Shown: piece by piece, positions 6,145 to 10,999 of the stretch | How positions within the stretch are numbered: position 1 is the stretch's first letter | Layout: each line of letters begins with the position of its first letter | Translations under genes and position numbers: made by a program | Notes under the pieces: model-generated | What the model was told of the DNA's origin: nothing | The model's input: only the letters and a program-made list of their open reading frames with translations | Databases searched by the model: none | DNA from: an uncultured Collinsella sp. | GTDB taxonomy: Bacteria > Actinomycetota > Coriobacteriia > Coriobacteriales > Coriobacteriaceae | Direction: 5' to 3' | Assembly: GCA_902489515.1 (NCBI GenBank) | Contig: CABUAL010000032.1 | Coordinates: forward strand, 1-10,999 | Length of the DNA: 10,999 nt

Positions 6145-6831
6145 TTACGCCTCAAGCGCAGCCTTGAACCAACTCGTAATACTCGTGGGGTGCGTGATGG
6201 CGGTGCCGACGACAACGGCCCAGGCGCCAGCATCAATCGCGGCGCGAGCCTCCTCGGGCGTGTGCACGCGGCCCTCGCAGATGATGGGAAGACCGGGGAA
6301 TTCCTCGGTCGCCTGACGCAGGAGCGGCAGGTCGGGGCCATCGGCCATGGTGCAGTCGATGGCGGCGACACCGTGAGAAAGCGTGGTGGATACCAGGTCG
6401 AAGCCCATATCAACCGCACGGCGAATGTCCTCGATGGTGGCACAATCCGCCATCAGGAGCACACCCTCCTCGTGCAGCGGGCAGAAGGTATCCTCGACCG
6501 TCTTGCCATCGGGGCGCGGACGATCGGTGGCGTCGATCGCCACGATATCGGCACCGGCAGCAACGCAGGCGCGAGCGTGACGCAGCGTCGGCGTGATGTA
6601 AACGCCCTCGTGCCCATCCTTCCACAGGCCGATAACAGGAACCTCACAGCGACCCTTAATGGCGGCAATGTCAGCAAGGCCCTGGCAGCGAATGGCGGCG
6701 GCGCCACCGAGCTCGCAAGCGCGAGACATTTGAGCCATGGTCTCGGGCGTACGAAGCGGCTCGCCCATATACGCCTGAACGCTCACGACGAGCTTGCCCT
6801 TCAGGGACTGGATCAAAGGATCAACGGTCAT
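6145..6831 (-). CDS. nanE: N-acetylmannosamine-6-phosphate 2-epimerase
   Basis: Converts ManNAc-6-P to GlcNAc-6-P, the step that links sialic acid breakdown to amino-sugar metabolism. 228 residues, a TIM barrel of normal length. Family signatures: VSVQA (16-20), AAIRCQG (45-51), PVIGLWKDG (65-73) with K71 at the expected catalytic lysine, DATDRPRPDG (100-109), and CEGRVHTPEEA (185-195) with E186 as the other catalytic residue. The segment usually read as AITRP is AITHP (211-215), so an arginine I recall as a phosphate ligand is His214. The start MTVDPL has AAAGG 11 nt upstream; an ATG 114 nt earlier would place coding sequence inside a large hairpin and was rejected. It follows the ROK kinase across a structured 141-nt spacer. 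Confidence 0.93.
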   Translation of the reverse strand: MTVDPLIQSLKGKLVVSVQAYMGEPLRTPETMAQMSRACELGGAAAIRCQGLADIAAIKGRCEVPVIGLWKDGHEGVYITPTLRHARACVAAGADIVAIDATDRPRPDGKTVEDTFCPLHEEGVLLMADCATIEDIRRAVDMGFDLVSTTLSHGVAAIDCTMADGPDLPLLRQATEEFPGLPIICEGRVHTPEEARAAIDAGAWAVVVGTAITHPTSITSWFKAALEA

Positions 6832-6850
6832 GTTCGACTCAACCTTTCTC

Positions 6851-6955
6851 AAAAACAGCCTTCTGAGACACCGCACCTTGACGTTCAAACCGTCGCTCGC
6901 GTACCGAAGTACGCTTCGCTCCTCTTTCACGTCAATCTGCGGCACCTCAGAAGGC
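6851..6955 (-). ncRNA. long symmetric hairpin element with UUCG core and U-run, between the ROK kinase and nanE
   Basis: All helices share one axis (6906.5). The outer arms are GCCTTCTGAG and CTCAGAAGGC (6946-6955 with 6858-6867). Three positions follow (6868-6870 with 6943-6945) that are A/C on the plus strand but G-U wobbles in the minus-strand RNA. Then come 5 bp (6871-6875 with 6938-6942), a 2x2 internal loop, 7 bp (6878-6884 with 6929-6935), a large internal loop, and a capped hairpin GCGTAC-TTCG-GTACGC (6899-6914). TGTTTTT follows the outer stem (6851-6857). It ends 19 nt before the nanE start codon and leaves the nanE ribosome binding site free. Likely a terminator or attenuator; origin as a small repeat element is possible. 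Confidence 0.7.
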
Positions 6956-6972
6956 GCACTTGGTAGCTATGT

Positions 6973-7938
6973 TTATTTCAACGACGCAAGAAGGTGTTCG
7001 GCGGCACCGATGAGCGGAGCATCGCCCTCCAGAGAACCGATGAGGATCGGCGTGTCCTGAAGCGGATCGAGCGCCTGGCTGGCATAGCCCTCGTGCACCG
7101 AATCCTTCCAAGTCTGTGAACGCCAATCGGGACCTTGGTGAATCACGCCGCCCGAAAGCACGATGACCTCGGGGTCCAGGATGTTAGCGAGCGAGCCCAA
7201 GCTGGCACCCAGCGCAAAACCGGCGTCATGGATGACCTCGGTCGCCTTTGCGTCGCCCGCGCGGCACAGGTCGTTCACATCGCGACCGACCGAAGGACGG
7301 CTGGGGTCGACGCGACCAAAGCGCTCATCGTACATTCGACCAATGGAAGTGCCCGAAGCAACCGACTCCAGATGGCCGGAACGCCCGCAGGCGCAGGGAA
7401 TGCCGGCGGCAGCCGAGCACTCGATGTGGCCCATATGACCGGCAGCACCGTGGAAGCCCTGCATCACGCGGCCGTTCTCGACATATGCGCCGCCGATGCC
7501 CGTACCGATGCCCAGACACAAGACGGAGAACTTGCCCTTGCCGACGCCCCAGTGGGCCTCGCCCAGAGCATGAGCCTGCACGTCGCCCACCACGGCAACG
7601 GGAAGACCAAGGTCCTCGCGCAGACGCGGCCCCAACTGAACGCCAGACCAGCCGGGCATGATCTCGTTGGCGTAGGCGATGGCGCCCGTCTTGGGGTCGA
7701 CGACACCGGCGGCGCCAATACCGATACCGAGGACCTCGACATCGGGGTTCGCCTCGAGAGCAGCCTTGATGGACGCCTCGATGCGCTGGAAAACTGCCTC
7801 GCCGCCTTCTTGGGCCTCGGTGGGAACCTCGGCTTCAAAGACCGGATGGGGCACGCCGCCATCAGCCGGATACTCCATAATGGCAGTCGCAATCTTGGTG
7901 CCGCCGATATCGACGGAGCAAACGTACTTGTTCTCCAT
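6973..7938 (-). CDS. nanK: ROK-family sugar kinase, probable N-acetylmannosamine kinase
   Basis: ATP-dependent sugar kinase; next to nanE and a NanA-like aldolase its likely job is ManNAc to ManNAc-6-P. 321 residues. The phosphate motif DIGGTK is at 10-15, the catalytic aspartate is D119 (VGDVQAHALGE), GTGIGGA is at 145-151, and the zinc region is H171 with C182, C184 and H189 (CACGRSGHLE). Departures from the textbook ROK pattern: the ExGH motif reads HMGH (168-171), the Asn before the catalytic Asp is Gly118, and the third zinc cysteine is His189. The start MENKYVC has AAGGAG with a 6-nt gap; the ATG 27 nt upstream has no site. The family is certain. The symbol rests on context, and glucokinase or another N-acetylhexosamine kinase remains possible. 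Confidence 0.8.
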   Translation of the reverse strand: MENKYVCSVDIGGTKIATAIMEYPADGGVPHPVFEAEVPTEAQEGGEAVFQRIEASIKAALEANPDVEVLGIGIGAAGVVDPKTGAIAYANEIMPGWSGVQLGPRLREDLGLPVAVVGDVQAHALGEAHWGVGKGKFSVLCLGIGTGIGGAYVENGRVMQGFHGAAGHMGHIECSAAAGIPCACGRSGHLESVASGTSIGRMYDERFGRVDPSRPSVGRDVNDLCRAGDAKATEVIHDAGFALGASLGSLANILDPEVIVLSGGVIHQGPDWRSQTWKDSVHEGYASQALDPLQDTPILIGSLEGDAPLIGAAEHLLASLK

Positions 7939-7943
7939 GTCGC

Positions 7944-7956
7944 TCTCCTTAGGAGA
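7944..7956 (-). promoter_or_regulatory. palindrome embedding the kinase ribosome binding site
   Basis: On the minus strand TCTCCT-A-AGGAGA, with the AAGGAG ribosome binding site (7945-7950) as its right half and a perfect anti-site just upstream. As RNA, TCTC could pair with GAGA across a 5-nt loop and partly mask the site. The stem is short, so the effect would be modest. Confidence 0.3.
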
Positions 7957-7980
7957 TATAAACAACTACAGGAAATGAAG

Positions 7981-7996
7981 GCGGCGTTATCGCCGC
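7981..7996 (-). repeat. small hairpin in the aldolase-kinase spacer
   Basis: Perfect 6-bp inverted repeat GCGGCG / CGCCGC with a 4-nt loop (TTAT on the plus strand). No U-run follows in either direction. It lies between a larger inverted repeat and the kinase leader. Confidence 0.4.
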
Positions 7997-8010
7997 AGCT
8001 TGGTAAAGGT

Positions 8011-8105
8011 TTCCCGAGTGCCCGAGGTTGGGGTGAAAGCGGTCGGGCGTTGACCTAATGGGTCACGCTCGACCGCTTGAGCCCCAAGATCGGGTGCCCG
8101 GGGAA
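8011..8105 (-). repeat. long imperfect inverted repeat between the aldolase and kinase genes
   Basis: A 95-nt structure built on one axis. Paired blocks, from outside in: TTCCC/GGGAA (8011-8015 with 8101-8105), CCCGA/TCGGG (8021-8025 with 8090-8094), TTGGGG/CCCCAA (8028-8033 with 8082-8087), AAGCGGTCG/CGACCGCTT (8037-8045 with 8070-8078), GCG/CGC (8047-8049 with 8066-8068) and TGACC/GGTCA (8051-8055 with 8061-8065). The loop is 5 nt. About 33 bases per arm pair, separated by small internal loops. No U-run follows in the minus direction, so it is not a plain terminator. It starts 4 nt after the aldolase stop and could protect that 3' end or mark a processing site. Confidence 0.65.
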
Positions 8106-8108
8106 GCT

Positions 8109-9029
8109 TTACAGGAGACCGTTGTCCTGGAGGACCTTCCTAATCGCCTCGACATTCTCGCCGGTCATGGCCTTCACCGGGCGCGGCATGGTCGGGCTGT
8201 CGAAGATGCCCATGAGGTTCATAGCGGTCTTGAAGGCGCCGACGCCACCGGCATAGCCCTGGACGCCCGAGGTGACATCCCAGATGTGGGAGATCTCATT
8301 GAGACGATCCTGCTCGGCCTTGACGGTAGCCCAGTCACCAGCCTGAGCGGCCTTCCACTGACGCACGTAGCCCTCGGGCTCAACGTTGGCGAGACCCGGG
8401 ACGGAACCGTCAGCGCCGCCGAGATAGGCGCCGTCGACAACAACCTCGTGACCGGTGAGGATGCTCATCGGATGGCCGTTCTTCTCGTTCTCCTGAACGA
8501 GGTAGCGGAACGAGATGTCATCACCCGAGGAATCCTTGACGCCAGCAAGGACGCCCTCGGCGCCGAGCTTGGCAAGGAGCTTCCAGGGGAGCTTGGTGTG
8601 AACGCAAACGGGAATGTCATAGGCAAAGATGGGCAGGTCGAGCTCCTCGTGCAGGATGCGGAAGTGCTCCTCGACCTCGGTCATACCCTGCAGGGCATAG
8701 AACGGGCAGGTGGCGACGAGGGCATCGGCGCCCAGCTCCTGGGCGACCTTGCCGTGCTCAATCATGCGCTCGGTCTCGGTATCGATGATGCCGACCAGAA
8801 CAGGCACACGGTGGTCGACGATACGAACGGCCTCGGCGATAATCTGGCGACGGCGCTCATCGGTGGAGAAGACGACCTCGCCCGAAGACCCCAAGAAGAA
8901 CAGACCATCGACGCCGGCATCGATCATGCGGTTGATGCTGCGCTCAAAGGAGGCAACGTCGAGCTGGTGGTCTTCGGTATCGGGAACAACGACGGGAGGG
9001 ATAACGCCGGTGAATTTCTGAGTTGCCAC
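8109..9029 (-). CDS. nanA: DapA/NanA-family aldolase, probable N-acetylneuraminate lyase
   Basis: Class I pyruvate-dependent aldolase of the DHDPS/NAL family; in this neighbourhood it would split N-acetylneuraminate into ManNAc and pyruvate. 306 residues, normal length. GSSGE is at 47-51 (usually GSTGE), the catalytic tyrosine is Y137 (YDIP) and the Schiff-base lysine is K165 (GVKDSSGD). Against E. coli NanA as I recall it, the positions of its sugar-binding D191, E192 and S208 appear as E195, V196 and G212, so sialic acid specificity is not assured. The start is GTG, chosen because AAGGAG lies 6 nt upstream and VATQKFTG leads straight into the barrel; an ATG 84 nt upstream has no site and overlaps the preceding gene. 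Alternatives are a 2-keto-3-deoxy-sugar-acid aldolase or another DHDPS-family activity. Confidence 0.72.
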   Translation of the reverse strand: MATQKFTGVIPPVVVPDTEDHQLDVASFERSINRMIDAGVDGLFFLGSSGEVVFSTDERRRQIIAEAVRIVDHRVPVLVGIIDTETERMIEHGKVAQELGADALVATCPFYALQGMTEVEEHFRILHEELDLPIFAYDIPVCVHTKLPWKLLAKLGAEGVLAGVKDSSGDDISFRYLVQENEKNGHPMSILTGHEVVVDGAYLGGADGSVPGLANVEPEGYVRQWKAAQAGDWATVKAEQDRLNEISHIWDVTSGVQGYAGGVGAFKTAMNLMGIFDSPTMPRPVKAMTGENVEAIRKVLQDNGLL

Positions 9030-9035
9030 AAGAAT

Positions 9036-9041
9036 CTCCTT
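9036..9041 (-). promoter_or_regulatory. ribosome binding site that sets a GTG start for the aldolase
   Basis: AAGGAG on the minus strand with a 6-nt gap to GTG at 9027-9029. No other start codon nearby has a comparable site, so this fixes the start. Confidence 0.8.
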
Positions 9042-9052
9042 AGCTGTCTGGC

Positions 9053-9071
9053 GAGCGGCCCTATGCCGCTC
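9053..9071 (-). promoter_or_regulatory. hairpin in the aldolase leader
   Basis: Perfect 7-bp inverted repeat GAGCGGC / GCCGCTC with a 5-nt loop, in the 68-nt spacer between the inactive esterase paralogue and the aldolase. It lies 11 nt upstream of the ribosome binding site and leaves it free. It has no U-run, so an RNA-stabilising or protein-binding role is more likely than termination. Confidence 0.45.
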
Positions 9072-9097
9072 ACTCTTGTTGGCAGTGTCCAGGCCGT

Positions 9098-9949
9098 CTA
9101 GGCCAAAGAACACGGATAGAACGTTTGGTTAAAGAAGTCGACGACTTCGTTTTCGAACGCGTTAATACGCTCATGAGCGTATTTGGCATAGATGATATGC
9201 CTCCGGTCACACTCAAGACCGTTGAATACGGCAAACTGACCCTTGGGGTCGCTCACGGTATCCATGAGCGACGTGCCCATGAGCACCGATCCGCGCACCC
9301 GAGACGACAGAGCCTCGAGGCCACCGGGAATTGGATTGGCAACCGCCGTGCAGGCAAGTCCGCGCTCGTCCAGAGCAGAAACCGCCAGCGCGACACCGCC
9401 GCCAAGACCCTCGCCCCATGCAAAAATGCGATCGGGATCCATGCCATCAAGATTGCGCGCGACCTTCGCCAACGCGCAGCCCCAACGGACGCGCTTGACA
9501 AAAGCGGGCGAAGCAATCCCCCACTGCAGGTCGTCCGCACCAGCAACATCGTCATCCAGCGCGAGAACGGCATACCCCATGGCGGCAAATCTCGTCATGT
9601 GATGCCAGCCGCGCACAGGCCGATCGATGTCGTGGAACATCAGGCACAGCGGCACGCGCTCAGATACTCGGGCACGACCGACAGGCTCGATCAAACGAGC
9701 GTGAATCGCATCGTCACCGAGCTCAAAGGAGACCTCCGAGTAACGGGCGCAGGGGTTAACAAAGTCAATCGCCGTAATGGCCAGGCCTTGAATCTCAAGA
9801 TTCGAAGCGCATGTCTCTAAATCAGAAACATCTGCCTGGACATCACCGCGCCAGTCCCGATATTCTGCGAGCCTTGACGAAACCGTTCCAGGAATTCCCA
9901 CAAGCCCGGGGACAATCAGCTCGTCAACATTGCTCTCGCACTTAGACAT
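9098..9949 (-). CDS. AXE1-like alpha/beta-hydrolase paralogue lacking the catalytic serine
   Basis: 283 residues, an intact reading frame related to the upstream esterase, but probably without hydrolase activity. The nucleophile elbow, GASQGGG in the neighbour, is GEGLGGG here (179-185), so serine is Gly181. The other two triad positions persist: D230 in GTSLMDTVSDP and H259 in KYAHERINAF. The oxyanion segment FHGY has become FHDI (105-108). About 40 residues between the elbow and the Asp strand are missing, where the neighbour has the segment with YWSRWF. GQFAVFNGLECDRRH (237-251) clearly aligns with the neighbour's TQFAVYNNLTCEKRH. No signal peptide is seen. Start and neighbour stop share ATGTCTAA (8-nt overlap); GGGAGG lies 8 nt upstream. 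It could be a regulatory or structural partner of the active esterase, or a decaying copy. Confidence 0.85.
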   Translation of the reverse strand: MSKCESNVDELIVPGLVGIPGTVSSRLAEYRDWRGDVQADVSDLETCASNLEIQGLAITAIDFVNPCARYSEVSFELGDDAIHARLIEPVGRARVSERVPLCLMFHDIDRPVRGWHHMTRFAAMGYAVLALDDDVAGADDLQWGIASPAFVKRVRWGCALAKVARNLDGMDPDRIFAWGEGLGGGVALAVSALDERGLACTAVANPIPGGLEALSSRVRGSVLMGTSLMDTVSDPKGQFAVFNGLECDRRHIIYAKYAHERINAFENEVVDFFNQTFYPCSLA

Positions 9950-10919
9950 GAGCCTCCCCTCCCTTGCAGAAAAACGGAATGATCAAATCGTCAAAATCCT
10001 GAATCTCCTCGTGGCCAAAGCCTTCAAAGAACTCATGACGCTTTTCGCAGGTCAGGTTGTTATAGACCGCAAACTGCGTCGCTGGCGGACAGACGATATC
10101 GGCTGTGCCGGTGCCAAACAGCACGGGGCATTTGACCATAGGGGCAAAGTTCTTGGAATCGAAGTACGCCAGTTTGGCATAGGCCTCCTCAATACGAGTC
10201 GAGTCCTCGTCAAACCAACGCGACCAATAACGCAGGCCTTCATAAGCGATATCGTCGGCATCCAGATCCCAAACAAGGCGGAAATCCGACAGGAAGGGAT
10301 AGAGGATGGCAGCGCGATTGATAAGCTCACTATTAAGCGCGCAGGTCGCAATGCCCAAACCGCCGCCCTGCGATGCGCCGTTCACAAATACGCGGGAAAG
10401 ATCGATGCCCTCGAGCTCGCGAACAATACGGCACAGAATGCGGATATCCTGGTGCAAGCGGACATAGTAAAGATTGGCCGGGTCGCCGTCGATACCGGCG
10501 ACGATATGCCCAGCAACCGTCGTGCCTTCAAATCCACCAATATCCTCGGAGGGGCCACCCTGGCCAGGACAATCGAGAGCGATGAGTGCCATGCCCATGC
10601 CCGCAAACGACGCCTGCTCGAACCAGCTGCGGCTTGCACCCGGATAGCCGTGGAACTGTAGCACCAGCGGCACGGGCTCGTCCGAAACCGGCTGGAGATA
10701 CTTGGCATGCAGGCGTGCACCGCACATGCCGGTATACCAGAGGTCGAAAAGCTGGCAGGTCGCGGCATCGTTGACCGATGCCGTCTCGATCGCATAGTCA
10801 AGCCCGACGGCGTCGGCCTCGGCCATGCGGTCCTTCCAAAAGAGATCGAAATCCGATGGACGGGGCATAGCGCCTCGATATTCACCAAATTGCTGTTGTA
10901 GCTCCTGAGCACTTGGCAT
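9942..10919 (-). CDS. acetyl xylan esterase / cephalosporin-C deacetylase family (AXE1, CE7) esterase
   Basis: Alpha/beta-hydrolase of the CE7 family, whose members remove acetyl groups from sugars and small acetylated compounds. 325 residues, the usual length (about 320). The N-terminus has PRPSDFDLFWKD (19-30), typical of the family. The oxyanion segment QFHGYPG is at 88-94, the nucleophile is S183 in GASQGGG (181-187), and the other triad residues are D274 (GTGTADIVCPP) and H303 (GFGHEEIQDF). No signal peptide, so the enzyme should act on imported sugars. The start at 10919 suits the family; GAAAGG lies 15 nt upstream, somewhat far, and in-frame ATGs at 10973, 10976 and 10994 lack a site. 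Its place ahead of nan-type genes suggests removal of O-acetyl groups from sialic acid or a related sugar; this is inference. Confidence 0.9.
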   Translation of the reverse strand: MPSAQELQQQFGEYRGAMPRPSDFDLFWKDRMAEADAVGLDYAIETASVNDAATCQLFDLWYTGMCGARLHAKYLQPVSDEPVPLVLQFHGYPGASRSWFEQASFAGMGMALIALDCPGQGGPSEDIGGFEGTTVAGHIVAGIDGDPANLYYVRLHQDIRILCRIVRELEGIDLSRVFVNGASQGGGLGIATCALNSELINRAAILYPFLSDFRLVWDLDADDIAYEGLRYWSRWFDEDSTRIEEAYAKLAYFDSKNFAPMVKCPVLFGTGTADIVCPPATQFAVYNNLTCEKRHEFFEGFGHEEIQDFDDLIIPFFCKGGEAHV

Positions 10920-10999
10920 GGCTCGTGAACCCAACCTTTCGAAATCGCAACGGAGGTATATCTCTGACGACATCATCGTTATGAATGGCGGCAAGATCG
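10920..10999 (-). other. leader of the esterase gene, cut by the window edge
   Basis: 80 nt upstream of the esterase start. It contains GAAAGG (the likely ribosome binding site) and TATACC in an AT-richer patch, but no -35 at proper spacing. Whether the operon starts here or continues from a gene to the right cannot be seen. Confidence 0.3.

Noticed and set aside
6832..6945. Extended nanE start
   Set aside because: Its extra residues would be encoded by the large hairpin, it has no ribosome binding site, and the normal family length starts at 6831.
6858..6955. Insertion-sequence remnant or MITE with target duplication
   Set aside because: The terminal inverted repeats are perfect, but the flanking bases show no target-site duplication and strand-specific G-U pairing points to RNA function; mobile origin is left open only as a possibility.
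9030..9113. Extended ATG start for the aldolase
   Set aside because: It overlaps the upstream gene, lacks a ribosome binding site, and adds a tail absent from the family; the GTG at 9029 has AAGGAG.
9098..9949. Frameshifted pseudogene of the upstream esterase
   Set aside because: The frame is continuous for 283 codons with start, ribosome binding site and conserved Asp, His and C-terminal regions; the loss of serine is a substitution, not a frameshift.

Overview
The window reads as a chromosomal segment of a high-GC Gram-positive, most likely a gut member of the Coriobacteriia such as Collinsella. The reasons are the high GC content, WhiA next to gap-pgk-tpiA as in Actinobacteria, an actinobacterial-style RapZ with Arg in its Walker A motif, and AAAGGAG-type ribosome binding sites. 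The genus is inferred from recalled protein flavour, not from a search. All ten genes lie on the minus strand, so the biological order runs from the right end of the window to the left.

Right part (about 10,920 down to 6,145): a carbohydrate block. It starts with an intracellular AXE1/CE7-type acetyl esterase. Overlapping it by 8 nt is a shorter paralogue that has lost the catalytic serine. Next come a DapA/NanA-family aldolase (GTG start), a ROK sugar kinase and the epimerase NanE. Aldolase, kinase and epimerase together fit sialic acid breakdown: Neu5Ac to ManNAc, ManNAc-6-P, then GlcNAc-6-P. Several residues that contact ligand in well-known family members differ here, so the exact substrate is uncertain. 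Two spacers carry long symmetric inverted repeats. The one between kinase and nanE is about 98 nt, has a UUCG-capped core and a U-run, and pairs best in the minus-strand transcript.

Middle (6,043 down to 4,187): rapZ and whiA, 6 nt apart. The yvcK/glmR gene that usually sits between them is absent. A strong terminator-like hairpin lies directly against the rapZ ribosome binding site.

Left part (3,993 down to 1): lower glycolysis, in the order gapA, pgk, tpiA, gpmI (gpmI cut by the window edge). An AT-rich promoter region with several dyads precedes gapA. An intrinsic terminator lies between gapA and pgk, and pgk-tpiA-gpmI are tightly packed (8-nt overlap, then a 5-nt gap).

Taken together, the right block would deliver GlcNAc-6-P, the middle holds a family tied to amino-sugar control (RapZ) and a conserved DNA-binding protein (WhiA), and the left block handles the triose phosphates from that carbon. 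No rRNA, tRNA, CRISPR array, insertion sequence or phage gene was seen. No stretch longer than 300 bases lacks a gene.
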